DNA of 64,000 bases from CAVPMN01 sp963706425 (GCA_963706425.1 CAVPMN010000001.1:1127957-1191956); one strand, 5' to 3'; counted from the stretch's first letter, positions 26,593 through 35,435 are shown. Made by a program: numbers and translations. The notes: a model not told the origin generated them from the sequence alone.

Positions 26593-27476
26593 CAGTCGAC
26601 CTCCGGGTTCGGTGGGAAGATGCGGTCGCGCTCGGCGGCGAGGCGGGCGCAGTCCCAGTCGGCGTCGACCCTCACCCAGATCACGGGGTTCCGCTCGGGA
26701 TCGTCGATCTGCTGCCATTGCCCAGGTGCCATGAACACCGGATCGCTGGCCCCGAGGATCAACTGCTCGGACTCGTCGGTGATCGACCCGACGAGGCGGT
26801 CAGGGGTCTCCTGGATGAGGTCGTAGGCGAAGATCTCACGTCGGGCCAGGTAGATCTCGCCCTGCAACTCGTCGCTGACCTTGAGCCTCGAAGTGACCCC
26901 GGGGTTGCCATCGCCGTCGGCGTCGATGATGCGGGGATCGTTCGGGTCGGTCGGCAACGCCTCGTTGGCAGGGTCTTCGATCGCGATCCCGATGGCCGTG
27001 GGCGTGGCGGGCCGCACAACTCGTAGCCGCCCGTCGACCTCGGTGACCTCGACGGGTGTGTCGACCGGAACGATCGCGGCCGTGGCGGCATCGGAGATCG
27101 TGATCTCCAGGTCCTGGCCGCTGACCACATCGGCGTGACAGAACCGCTGGACGTTCCAGAGCTGACCGTCGCGCAGGTCCAGATCGGCGAACCCGGTGCT
27201 GATGATCCCGACACTCATCGCCTCGTCGGCGTAGGCCACCACGTCGAAGTGCGCGTAACGCCCGACGAGGTCCTCGGCCCCGGCCGGCAGGCTGGTCGCG
27301 GCGATCGAGTCGGCGGGTCGTGATGTGTCCGGTGCTGAGGCATCGGTCGTCGACGAACAACCCGCCACACCCACGCCGATGGTGAGCGTGAGCATGAGCG
27401 TGGCCAGCGGCCGAGTCGATCGGCCAGGTCTCTGCAGGTGAGGACCCGTCGCCTTCCAGATCGGGTTCGCGTTCAC
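26589..27476 (-). CDS. Hypothetical lipoprotein
   Basis: 295 residues. The N-terminus has a basic start, a hydrophobic stretch (TLMLTLTIGVGVAG) and the lipobox V-A-G-C, followed by a Ser/Thr-rich linker, so it is probably an exported membrane-anchored lipoprotein. A calcium-type loop DADGDGNPG occurs near residue 195. No enzymatic domain is recognised. It sits between the Rieske oxygenase and TetR genes with 4-base overlaps at both ends, which argues it is a real part of this pathway, perhaps in substrate capture. Confidence 0.7.
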   Translation of the reverse strand: MNANPIWKATGPHLQRPGRSTRPLATLMLTLTIGVGVAGCSSTTDASAPDTSRPADSIAATSLPAGAEDLVGRYAHFDVVAYADEAMSVGIISTGFADLDLRDGQLWNVQRFCHADVVSGQDLEITISDAATAAIVPVDTPVEVTEVDGRLRVVRPATPTAIGIAIEDPANEALPTDPNDPRIIDADGDGNPGVTSRLKVSDELQGEIYLARREIFAYDLIQETPDRLVGSITDESEQLILGASDPVFMAPGQWQQIDDPERNPVIWVRVDADWDCARLAAERDRIFPPNPEVDW

Positions 27477-28687
27477 GCCGGCTCGATGAAGTCGTCGAGC
27501 GCATCCGAGACGGCGGTGGCGGGGGGAAGGTCGTCGGCGCCGATGGTCAGATCGACGAACCGTTCGAAGTGGTGGATGAGCCGTTCATGCCACCCGAGCT
27601 CGAACGGGCGGGCGCCGGGTGAGGCGATCGACGCCTGGATCGGTTTCATGTTGGCTGTGTCCTGGGCCATCACGGTCTCGAAGAGCGCCATGCGATCGAG
27701 GTGCTCCTGGGGGACGTGGTCGCCGGCCCATGCAGGTGCGTACCAACGCAGCTCGAGCTCGGTGCTGGCCGGACCGGTGGGCCACATGCACAAGAACGTG
27801 AACGCCCCGGTGTCCATGGGAACCACCAGGTTGGGGAAGATGCCGAACGAGGTCGATGTCTGGCGCCACAGCAACGGCACCGCCGGGTTGTCGTGCTCGT
27901 CCGAGACCATCGGGAAGTCTCGGAAGGTGTCGTGCTTCTCGACGGTCAGGCGGCTGTGGCCGTTCGGGAGCATCGCGACCGTGGCGGACTGGTCGTTGTA
28001 GAGGAGAGCGGCGTTGTCGGGATGCACCGTGCGCACGTGGTACACCTCGAGGAACGCATCGACCATGAGCTTCCAGTTGCAGTCGAGCGCATGTGCCTGG
28101 GTGCCGACGGCTCGCATCGACGGACCGTCGATCTCGGCCATCTGATCGGCGATCGGACCGAGGAACTCGACCAGCGGCGATGCGTCGGGATCCTCGCTGA
28201 CGAACACCCACCCGTCCCACGTCTCGCAGCGAACGGGCACCAGACCCAACGTGGCGGTGTCGAGGTCGACGAAGCTCCGTGCGTCGGGCACCGCCTTGAG
28301 CACTCCGTCGACACCGTACGACCAGGAGTGGTATTGGCAGGTGAGTCGGCGGGCCGTCCCGCACTCGTCGCGCGTGACCGGCGCCCCTCGATGCCGACAC
28401 GAGTTGTAGAAGGCGCGCAGCACACCGTCGTCCCCGCGCACCACCACGATCGGCGAGCCCGATCGGGCCGTCACCCGGTAGGAGCCGGGATCGGGCCACT
28501 CCGACTCGTGCCCCGCGAACAGCCAGCACCGGCGGAAGACCCGCTCGCACTCGAGGTCGTAGAAGACCGGATCGGTGTAACGCCTGGTGGGGATCGGCGG
28601 GACGGGGATCGCGCCGACGGGGTGGCCGGTGCGTGCCTTCTCGATCTCGATGCGTTGACGAATCGTCTCTTCGAGCGTGGTGTCCAT
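27473..28687 (-). CDS. Rieske non-heme iron oxygenase, large subunit
   Basis: 404 residues. Rieske ligands C-x-H (CRHRG) and C-x2-H (CQYHSW) bind the [2Fe-2S] cluster; the mononuclear iron site is in VDAFLEVYHVRTVHP (Asp, His, His). Catalyses ring hydroxylation, demethylation or a similar O2-dependent step. No ferredoxin, reductase or small subunit is encoded nearby. The ATG at 28687 is the first of a four-gene minus-strand run and is preceded by two TetR-type operators. Confidence 0.88.
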   Translation of the reverse strand: MDTTLEETIRQRIEIEKARTGHPVGAIPVPPIPTRRYTDPVFYDLECERVFRRCWLFAGHESEWPDPGSYRVTARSGSPIVVVRGDDGVLRAFYNSCRHRGAPVTRDECGTARRLTCQYHSWSYGVDGVLKAVPDARSFVDLDTATLGLVPVRCETWDGWVFVSEDPDASPLVEFLGPIADQMAEIDGPSMRAVGTQAHALDCNWKLMVDAFLEVYHVRTVHPDNAALLYNDQSATVAMLPNGHSRLTVEKHDTFRDFPMVSDEHDNPAVPLLWRQTSTSFGIFPNLVVPMDTGAFTFLCMWPTGPASTELELRWYAPAWAGDHVPQEHLDRMALFETVMAQDTANMKPIQASIASPGARPFELGWHERLIHHFERFVDLTIGADDLPPATAVSDALDDFIEPA

Positions 28688-28737
28688 GGCTCCCCTTGCG
28701 CTGGCTCCCCCGCGCTGCACCGGCGGTGCGGCCCGCA

Positions 28738-28752
28738 GTGAACAATGTTTAC
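28738..28752. promoter_or_regulatory. TetR-type operator 4 (Rieske promoter, proximal)
   Basis: GTGAACA-A-TGTTTAC, one mismatch between arms, 51 bases upstream of the Rieske ATG. Confidence 0.7.
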
Positions 28753-28761
28753 CAGATCGCG

Positions 28762-28776
28762 CTGAACATCGTTCAC
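28762..28776. promoter_or_regulatory. TetR-type operator 5 (Rieske promoter, distal)
   Basis: CTGAACA-T-CGTTCAC, centred 24 bp from operator 4, about two helical turns, which would place two dimers on a similar face. It lies between the Rieske gene and the divergent DDN-type gene. Confidence 0.65.
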
Positions 28777-28868
28777 CACGCCGGCGCCAGTTGAAGCGAG
28801 ATCGCCGGCGTGGCCTGGTCGCTGGGCGTATCTCGATACGGTCGTCGTTGGCGCCTGGGAGGTCTGCG

Positions 28869-29252
28869 ATGCCGATGCCGTTGTGGTGGGGGAAGGTCAA
28901 CAAGCGGCTCTTCAATCCGAAGGCCCTGCGGAATGGCAAGTGGCAGGTGATCCGCCATGTCGGTCGATCCTCCGGGCAGGCCTATCGCACCCCACTCGAG
29001 GCGGTGCCCGTCGAAGGCGGGTTCGTCTTCACGCTCGTGTACGGCTCTCGGTCCGATTGGGTGCAGAACGTTCTCGCCGCGGGCACGGCCACGCTCGAGA
29101 TCGGCGGTGACACCGTCGACCTCGTCGACCCACGACTCATCACCGCCGACGAGGCGTTCGCGCTCCTTCCGTCAGGGACCAAACGCCCACCAGGGTTCCT
29201 CAAGATCGACGAGTTCCTCTGGATGAGCCGGGCCACTGCCGGAACGGACTGA
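28869..29252 (+). CDS. DDN-type deazaflavin (F420)-dependent oxidoreductase
   Basis: 127 residues with the split-barrel pattern of the deazaflavin-dependent nitroreductase family: WQVIRHVGRSSGQAYRTPLE followed by FVFTLVYGSRSDWVQNVLAAG. Family members use F420H2 to reduce quinones, nitro groups or unsaturated bonds (known). Divergent from the Rieske oxygenase across operators 4 and 5, so possibly in the same regulon. Confidence 0.8.
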   Translation: MPMPLWWGKVNKRLFNPKALRNGKWQVIRHVGRSSGQAYRTPLEAVPVEGGFVFTLVYGSRSDWVQNVLAAGTATLEIGGDTVDLVDPRLITADEAFALLPSGTKRPPGFLKIDEFLWMSRATAGTD

Positions 29253-29353
29253 CAGAAATCGCGCCGACGCTCCTGGGCGACTGAGCTCGTCAGGCATGTC
29301 GAATGTGACCTCCTGCCCTCCCCCGACGAAGCAGACGGTAGGACGCTGACGAC

Positions 29354-30676
29354 ATGAACAAGGCGCGTCGTCGAGCCGCCGGTGCCGCCGGTGCAGGTGC
29401 ATTCGTCGGCTTCGTCATGTTGCACCGACTGGGTCGTACCTCGGGCTCGACGTCGGCTGAGCGCGCCGCTCGGGCTCCCGGGGACGAGCTGGTCCCCGAC
29501 CCCCAGTTCGTCACTGATCACACGATCACCATCGACGCCCCTCCATCAGCGGTGTGGCCGTGGCTGGTGCAGATGGGCTGGCACCGGGGCGGCTGGTACA
29601 CCGCGCGCTGGGTCGATCTGCTCCTGTTCCCCGCCAACGACGCCGCCGCCGATCGGCTCCACCCCGAGTGGCAGGACCTGGCCGTCGGAGACCATGTGCT
29701 CGACGGCGCCCCGGAAACCGAGTGCTACTTCGTCGTGCGCTCCGTCGAACCCGAACACCATCTGGTGCTCCACTCGCGATCTCACCTCCCGCCCGAGTTC
29801 CGCGACCGGTACCGCGCCTCGATCAACTGGTCGTGGACGTTCACCCTGCGCGAGATCGACGACCATCGCACACGTTTCCATTTCCGGACCAGGGCTCGCG
29901 TCGCTCCTAGATGGTTGGCCGCCGCGTACTGGGCGGCACTGGTCCCCGCCGACCACGTCATGGCTCAACAGATGCTCCACGGCGTCAAGGGGCGTGCCGA
30001 AGGCCACCGCCCGGACTCGGCCACCCACGGCTGGCGCCGAGCCGCCGAGACGCTCGGTGCACTGGCGATCATGGCCATCTCCCCGGCGATTCGCCCGTTC
30101 CACCTCAGGTGGGGTGCCAGCGGTGCCGAAGCCGATGCCGAGATGCCCGGCGACCGACTTCTCCCGAACGCCCACTTCGTCGCCACCCGGGCGATCACCA
30201 TCGACGCTCCGCCCGACCAGGTGTGGCCTTGGCTCGTTCAGGTCGGTCTCGATCGAGCCGGCTTCTACAGCTACGACCTCCTCGACAACCTCGGCCGCCC
30301 GAGCGCCGACCAGATTCTCCCCCAGTGGCAACACCTTCGTGTGGGCGAGATGGTCGCGCCGATGGCGAAGCCGCCCACACCCGACACGTCGTTCAGCATC
30401 GCCGAGATCGACCCACCCAACACCATGGTCTGGACCAAGCCGGACTCGACCTGGAGTTGGAAGCTCACCTCGGCCGACGGACAACGCACCCGCCTCGTCA
30501 CCCGACTCAAGGTCCGCTACCGCCTGAACGCGGGCGCGCTGGTCACCATCCCCCTCATCGAACTCGGTGACTTCGCCATGATGCGGCGGATGCTCCTCAC
30601 GCTGCGCCGCCTGGCGAGACCTTTCGCCTCCGAGACCGCTGAGATTCCGCCCGCCGCTGCGTCAGCACCGACATGA
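29354..30676 (+). CDS. Tandem SRPBCC-like domain protein
   Basis: 440 residues built from two copies of one domain. Copy 1 (about 43-205) begins PGDELVPDPQFVTDHTITID and copy 2 (about 262-420) begins PGDRLLPNAHFVATRAITID; both continue with APP-x2-VWPWLVQ-x-G. This is the start of a START/SRPBCC ligand-binding fold. The N-terminus (basic, then AGAAGAGAFVGFVML) may be a short membrane anchor. Function unknown. The next gene overlaps by 4 bases. Confidence 0.65.
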   Translation: MNKARRRAAGAAGAGAFVGFVMLHRLGRTSGSTSAERAARAPGDELVPDPQFVTDHTITIDAPPSAVWPWLVQMGWHRGGWYTARWVDLLLFPANDAAADRLHPEWQDLAVGDHVLDGAPETECYFVVRSVEPEHHLVLHSRSHLPPEFRDRYRASINWSWTFTLREIDDHRTRFHFRTRARVAPRWLAAAYWAALVPADHVMAQQMLHGVKGRAEGHRPDSATHGWRRAAETLGALAIMAISPAIRPFHLRWGASGAEADAEMPGDRLLPNAHFVATRAITIDAPPDQVWPWLVQVGLDRAGFYSYDLLDNLGRPSADQILPQWQHLRVGEMVAPMAKPPTPDTSFSIAEIDPPNTMVWTKPDSTWSWKLTSADGQRTRLVTRLKVRYRLNAGALVTIPLIELGDFAMMRRMLLTLRRLARPFASETAEIPPAAASAPT

Positions 30677-31299
30677 AGCTCACCGTGCAGACGTTCCTGA
30701 CCCTCGACGGGGTGATGCAGGCTCCCGGCGGACCTGAGGAAGACCCCAGCGACGGCTTCGCCCACGGAGGCTGGCAAGCCCCCTTCCCCGACCCGGCCGT
30801 CGGCGAGTTCGTCACCGAGCTCAACAGCCACGCCAGCGCGTTCCTGCTCGGTCGCAGGACGTTCGACATCTTCCGCGGCTACTGGCCCGACCAGACCGAC
30901 CCCGACGATGCCATCGCCACGACGATCAACTCGCTGCCCAAGTACGTGGTGTCCAACTCGCTCCGCGAGGCCGATGCCACCTGGCGGGGCGAGCACCCCG
31001 ACACCGCTCGCCTCGTGACCGGCGACGTGGTCACCGCGGTGCAGGCGCTGAAGGACGAGCCCGGCGACGAGCTGCAGGTCTGGGGAAGCAGCAACCTCCT
31101 GCAGACGCTGTTGCGCCACGAGCTCGTCGACCGCTTCCGCCTGATGACGTTTCCGCTGGTGCTGGGCTCGGGCCGCCGATTGTTCAACGACGGTGTCCAT
31201 CCCGCGACCATGCGCCCTGTCGACCTCACGGTGACCGATCTCGGCGTCGTGATCGGCACCTACGAACCAGCCGGCCCGGTCCGCCACGGCGAGATGTAG
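30673..31299 (+). CDS. Dihydrofolate reductase/RibD C-terminal family protein
   Basis: 208 residues with the fold of the RibD C-terminal reductase domain: LTVQTFLTLDGVMQAPGG at the start, FLLGRRTFDIFRGYWP for NADPH, and LQVWGSSNLLQTLLRHELVD with LVLGSGRRLF. Actinobacteria have many paralogs acting on unknown pteridine-like substrates or as YyaP-type reductases. ATGA overlap with the upstream tandem SRPBCC gene suggests a shared task. Confidence 0.85.
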   Translation: MKLTVQTFLTLDGVMQAPGGPEEDPSDGFAHGGWQAPFPDPAVGEFVTELNSHASAFLLGRRTFDIFRGYWPDQTDPDDAIATTINSLPKYVVSNSLREADATWRGEHPDTARLVTGDVVTAVQALKDEPGDELQVWGSSNLLQTLLRHELVDRFRLMTFPLVLGSGRRLFNDGVHPATMRPVDLTVTDLGVVIGTYEPAGPVRHGEM

Positions 31300-31508
31300 G
31301 TCTACCCGGTGCGCGGGTCGGCTGGCGCGCCCACGTCGGTGAGGGTCACCACAGTCGGCTCCGGGCCGGGCTCGACGTTCGGGGAGTCGGACCGCCGCGC
31401 CCGGGGCGACAACGTCTGAGCCCACGGACGTCTCGCCACCGACGCGGCAGTCGGCTCCCGACTGCGACGGCGGTGTCCGTCACGCCTGTCATCTACGTTG
31501 GCAGGCCG

Positions 31509-31928
31509 ATGAGCCCGAAGGAAACGCCGCGTCGGTCGAGATCGTGGTCGGGATGGCAGCTCGCCGGCGCCGTGGTGGTGACAGCAGCGATGCCACTCGG
31601 GGCCTGCTCTGGGGACGATTCCCAACCGGCGACCGCCGCCAGTGGCGCGGGCGCTGAGATCTACGAGCAGTCATGTGCGTCGTGCCACGGCTCGGACCTT
31701 CGAGGCACCGACCGGGGCCCATCGCACCTGTCGCAGGTGTACGCGCCGGACCACCATCCAGACGCGTCGTTCCGGGCTGCGATCATCAGCGGGGCGCGCG
31801 CCCATCACTGGGGCTTCGGTGACATGCCGCCGGTCGAGGGACTCTCCGATGACGAGATCGAGGTCGTCATCGCATACGTGCGCGATCAGCAGCAGGCCCA
31901 CGGCCTGGAGCCATATCCACCTCGGTGA
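31509..31928 (+). CDS. c-type cytochrome lipoprotein
   Basis: 139 residues. The signal segment (LAGAVVVTAAMPLGAC) ends in a lipobox with Cys, then a single class I cytochrome c domain: heme-attachment CASCHG and axial Met in GFGDMPPVEGLSD. Anchored outside the membrane as an electron carrier. The ATG at 31509 is preferred to an in-frame GTG at 31473, which would add 12 residues. It lies convergent to the copper block and could serve NirK or a terminal oxidase (speculative). The 31300-31508 stretch before it has no recognisable site. Confidence 0.82.
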   Translation: MSPKETPRRSRSWSGWQLAGAVVVTAAMPLGACSGDDSQPATAASGAGAEIYEQSCASCHGSDLRGTDRGPSHLSQVYAPDHHPDASFRAAIISGARAHHWGFGDMPPVEGLSDDEIEVVIAYVRDQQQAHGLEPYPPR

Positions 31929-31984
31929 CCGCCGCAACTCCTGTTGGCACCATCCTCTGGCTGCGGAAGAAGTGCGCTTCCAGT

Positions 31985-32209
31985 TCAGCGGCCACGGAGA
32001 GCGCTCCGCCGGCGGCGGTACTCGTCGTCATCGATCTCGCCTCGAGCGAAGCGCTCGTCGAGGATCTGCTCGGGAGTTGGGCCCTGGTGGGTGGGACGTC
32101 GAGCGAGGCTGATGATCGCCCACGCGATCACGCCCCAGAAGACCACCATCGACACCGTCATCGCGAGCCACGCGGCCCAGCTCCAGTCGCCGTCTCCCCA
32201 GTACATCAT
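31985..32209 (-). CDS. Small membrane protein with SHOCT domain
   Basis: 74 residues: one transmembrane helix (WLAMTVSMVVFWGVIAWAII) and a C-terminal SHOCT motif (ILDERFARGEIDDDEYRRR). SHOCT is a short oligomerisation motif common in bacterial membrane proteins. It follows the DUF305 gene by 45 bases on the same strand and is likely the last gene of that copper-regulated unit. Confidence 0.8.
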   Translation of the reverse strand: MMYWGDGDWSWAAWLAMTVSMVVFWGVIAWAIISLARRPTHQGPTPEQILDERFARGEIDDDEYRRRRSALRGR

Positions 32210-32254
32210 GATGGGCCTCCCTTCGAAGCGAACACCGGGCGGTGCCCGCTGGAG

Positions 32255-32950
32255 TCAGCCAGCACTCGACAGCAGAGCGTTCATCTCGGCGATCTCGGCT
32301 TGCTGGGCGGTGATGATCATCGCGGCGAGGTCCTTGGCCGGCTGGTACTTGCCGTCGGCGAGTTGCTGGTTGGCCATCTCGATGGCGCCCTCGTGGTGGA
32401 GGATCATCATCTCGAGGAACATGCGGTCGAAGTCGGTGCCGCTGGCGTTGCCGAGACGAGCCATGTCCGCTTCGGACATCATCCCCGACATCATCATCCC
32501 GCCCATGTCGTCGGTGCTGTGGTCCATTGGCTGGTTGCGGTCGGGCACCGGCTGCCCCCAGTCCTCGAGCCACCCTTCCATGATGACGATCTCAGGGTCC
32601 TGGGCCGCCTTGATCTTCTCGGCGAGGCCCCTGATGGTGGGGTCGGTCGAGATGTCGAGGGCCATGTCGGCCATCTGCACCGCTTGGCCGTGGTGCGGGA
32701 TCATGCCTTGAGCGAAGGCGACGTCGATCGCGTTGAACTCGGCATCTGCCGGCACGCTGATGGTGGAGGTCGACCCGCCCGCTCCGCCCGCTCCCATGGA
32801 GCCGTCGCCCATGTCGTCATGGGGCATCGACGACCCCGACATGTTGCTGTCGGTTCCCATGTCCATGCCGTCGTGGTCGCCCGAGGAGCAGGCGCCGGCC
32901 GCGACAGCGACGGCGAGCAGCAGGGCGGGGAAAGCGAGTCGAGCGCGCAC
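32255..32950 (-). CDS. DUF305 copper-associated lipoprotein
   Basis: 231 residues. The lipobox AAGAC gives a lipidated Cys21; next comes a Met/His/Asp-rich stretch (HDGMDMGTDSNMSGSSMPHD) that looks like a copper-binding tail. Two DUF305 helices follow with FAQGMIPHHGQAVQMADMAL and LEMMILHHEGAIEMANQQL, separated by MDHSTDDMGGMMMSGMM. DUF305 proteins are ferritin-like helical bundles often found with copper resistance genes. The operator at 32993 lies 43 bases before the ATG, so copper induction through the BlaI/CopY-type repressor is predicted. Confidence 0.82.
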   Translation of the reverse strand: MRARLAFPALLLAVAVAAGACSSGDHDGMDMGTDSNMSGSSMPHDDMGDGSMGAGGAGGSTSTISVPADAEFNAIDVAFAQGMIPHHGQAVQMADMALDISTDPTIRGLAEKIKAAQDPEIVIMEGWLEDWGQPVPDRNQPMDHSTDDMGGMMMSGMMSEADMARLGNASGTDFDRMFLEMMILHHEGAIEMANQQLADGKYQPAKDLAAMIITAQQAEIAEMNALLSSAG

Positions 32951-32992
32951 GGGACCGACCTTTCGAGCGAGTGGACTTCGAGAGCGGAAGAG

Positions 32993-33011
32993 CTACGACA
33001 GTGTGTCGTAG
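32993..33011. promoter_or_regulatory. BlaI/CopY-type operator A (upstream of DUF305 gene)
   Basis: CTACGACA-GTG-TGTCGTAG, a perfect 8-3-8 palindrome that ends directly next to the copA stop. Two near-identical copies precede copA and the repressor gene. Confidence 0.8.
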
Positions 33012-33012
33012 T

Positions 33013-35364
33013 TTAGGCCGATGTCGCCGGGCTCGCGGAGTCGGGGCTCGAGATTCGCGGCGCGGGCTCATCGTCCCCAGCGGGACGCGGCAGCCGAAGG
33101 CGTTTGAGGAGCACGGCGTTCAGGGCGACGATGACCGAGGAGCCCGACATGGTGAGCGCGGCGATCTCGGGCCTCAGCCCGAACCCGAAGGCGGGAACGA
33201 ACACGCCCGCCGCTATCGGGAGTGCGATCGAGTTGTAGCCGATGGCCCAGCCCAGGTTCTGTCGCATCTTGCGCAGGGTTCCGCGGCCGATGGTGAGGGC
33301 GATCGCCACGTCGAGCGGATCGGAGCGCATGAGGACGACATCGGCGGTCTCGATGGCGACGTCGGTACCGGCGCCGATGGCGATGCCGAGGTCGGCCTGC
33401 GCGAGAGCGGGCGCGTCGTTGACGCCGTCGCCAACCATGGCGACGGTGGCGCCGGTCGCCTGCAGCTCGGTGATGCGGGCGGCTTTGTCGCCGGGGCGGA
33501 CGTCGGCAATGACCTCGACGATGGAGAGCTGCTCGGCGATGCGGCGGGCGGTCGCTTCGTTGTCGCCGGTGAGCATCACGACTCGGACGCCCATTCGCTG
33601 CAGGGACGACACGGCGTCGATGGAGGTGTCGCGAGGCGCGTCGGCGACGCCGAACACCGCCGCGATGGTGTCGTCGATGGCAACGCACATGACGGTGCGC
33701 CCGACCGTGGCGAGGCTGCGCCAGCCCTGGGCGAGGTCGGCGAGGTCGATGCCCCTGGCGTCCATGAGGGCTCTGGAGCCGACGGCGATGCGATGACCGT
33801 CGACGGTGGCGACGGCGCCCTGCCCTGGGACGCTGTCGAACTCGGTCGCAGTGTGCTGCGTCGCGTCGGGTTGGCGGCGGTCGGCGAAAGCCACGAAGGC
33901 CTTGGCGATGGGGTGCTCGGACAGCCGTTCGACGGATGCCGCATAGGTGATGACGTTGCGTTCGTCGGCCCGGTCAGCGAAGAGGAGGTCGGTGACCTCG
34001 GGCTCGCCCTTCGTGAGGGTTCCGGTCTTGTCCATCACGACGACGTCGACGCGAGCCGCGGTCTCGATGGCCGTCGCATGTTTGAACAGGACACCGCGCT
34101 GGGCGCCGAGCCCGGAGCCGACCATGATCGCGGTGGGCGTGGCGAGGCCGAGGGCGTCGGGGCAGGTGATGACGACGACCGTGATGGCGTAGAGCAGCGC
34201 CTCGGAGGTGTCGACGTCGCCGATCAGCGTCCACGCAGCGAAGGTGGCAGCGCCGCCGACGAGCGCGACCAGAACCAGCCAGAAGGCGGCGCGATCGGCG
34301 AGACGCTGTCCTGGGGCTTTGGAGTTCTGGGCTTCCTGCACGAGCTTGACGATCTGGGCCAGGGCGGTATCGGCGCCGACGCCCGTGGCGCGAGCATGCA
34401 GGACCCCGTTGCGGTTGATGGTCGCGCCGATGACTTCCGAGCCGGGTTCCTTGTGCACGGGGAGGCTCTCGCCGGTGACAACAGACTCATCGACCTCGCT
34501 CTCGCCATCGGTGACGTTGCCGTCGACGGGGATCTTCGCTCCGGGACGGATCACGAGCCGGTCACCGACGACGACGTCACCCGTGGGAATCTCGATGGTG
34601 GCGCCGTCGCGCTCGACCAGCGCCGTGGACGGTGCGAGGTTCAACAGCGTGCGGATGGCGTCGTTGGCGCCGCCGCGAGCGCGCATCTCGAACCAGTGGC
34701 CCAAGAGTACGAACGCAGCCAGCATGGTCGCGGCCTCGTAGAACACGTCCCCGCCGCCGGTCAGGGTCACCGCCACCGAGTACGCCCAGCCGGTGCCGAT
34801 GCCGACGGCGACGAGCACCATCATGTCGAGGGTTCGGGCGCGCAGTGCGGCGAGGGCACCCGTGAAGAAGATCGAAGCCGACCAGAAGATGACCGGCAGG
34901 CTCAGCAGGAGCTGCCAGACGTCGTTGCGGATCCCGAACGGCACGGGCAGATGGAGGCCGAGGATGTCCATCCCGATGTGGGAGTACATCGTGATGACGA
35001 GCGCGAAGACGAGCGCGACCAGGAACCGGTTGCGCATGTCGGCCGCCATCGCCGCCATCGACTCCTCGTCGCCGCCGTGGTGATGGTGGCCCACCTCATG
35101 AGAGCCGCCAGGAACCGGTTCGCAGAGGTGGTCAGGGACCGACAGGCCAGCGCAGTGATAGCCGCACTCGCGCACCCAGTCGCGCAGGTCGGCAACGGAC
35201 GCCACGGTGGGGTCGAACGTGACCGTGGCCGTCTGCGCGATCGGGTTGGCGTCGACGGCCACCACCCCGGGCCGGCGCGAGAGGACCGCTTCGATGACGT
35301 TCTTCTCGGTGGCCCAGCGCAGCCCGCGGACCTCGACGGTTTCGATCACGGTGTCACCGCCCAT
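33013..35364 (-). CDS. copA: Copper-type P1B ATPase with CPD metal motif
   Basis: About 783 residues. N-terminal HMA-like domain (TVEVRGLRW to ECGYHCAG), a His-rich linker (GHHHHGGDEE), eight membrane helices, actuator TGES, phosphorylation site DKTGTLTKG, the SEHPIAKA His-Pro motif and GDGVNDAPAL. The membrane metal site reads TCPDALGLATP, with Asp in place of the second Cys of the usual CPC motif. It exports Cu+ or a related metal. The start is uncertain: ATG 35364 matches the usual N-terminus; GTG 35415 is in frame further up. A well-placed AAAGGAG serves an out-of-frame ATG at 35422, so a leader peptide or a one-base error is possible. Confidence 0.85.
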   Translation of the reverse strand: MGGDTVIETVEVRGLRWATEKNVIEAVLSRRPGVVAVDANPIAQTATVTFDPTVASVADLRDWVRECGYHCAGLSVPDHLCEPVPGGSHEVGHHHHGGDEESMAAMAADMRNRFLVALVFALVITMYSHIGMDILGLHLPVPFGIRNDVWQLLLSLPVIFWSASIFFTGALAALRARTLDMMVLVAVGIGTGWAYSVAVTLTGGGDVFYEAATMLAAFVLLGHWFEMRARGGANDAIRTLLNLAPSTALVERDGATIEIPTGDVVVGDRLVIRPGAKIPVDGNVTDGESEVDESVVTGESLPVHKEPGSEVIGATINRNGVLHARATGVGADTALAQIVKLVQEAQNSKAPGQRLADRAAFWLVLVALVGGAATFAAWTLIGDVDTSEALLYAITVVVITCPDALGLATPTAIMVGSGLGAQRGVLFKHATAIETAARVDVVVMDKTGTLTKGEPEVTDLLFADRADERNVITYAASVERLSEHPIAKAFVAFADRRQPDATQHTATEFDSVPGQGAVATVDGHRIAVGSRALMDARGIDLADLAQGWRSLATVGRTVMCVAIDDTIAAVFGVADAPRDTSIDAVSSLQRMGVRVVMLTGDNEATARRIAEQLSIVEVIADVRPGDKAARITELQATGATVAMVGDGVNDAPALAQADLGIAIGAGTDVAIETADVVLMRSDPLDVAIALTIGRGTLRKMRQNLGWAIGYNSIALPIAAGVFVPAFGFGLRPEIAALTMSGSSVIVALNAVLLKRLRLPRPAGDDEPAPRISSPDSASPATSA

Positions 35365-35435
35365 GACGACCGCCGGGTGCGACCAGACCACGCTCGTGGT
35401 GTCCGCGCGGGCCACGCGACATGAACCACTCCTTT

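Noticed and set aside
14696..28776. KstR-type operators for the palindromes
   Set aside because: KstR sites have AAC-N2-GTT centres; here the centre is AAC-N3-GTT with different flanks, and the genes are not a recognisable sterol-degradation set.
32971..35424. An 817-residue open frame on the plus strand
   Set aside because: It is exactly antisense to the P-type ATPase, is rich in Gly/Asp/Val/Arg as expected of a shadow frame, and has no domain.
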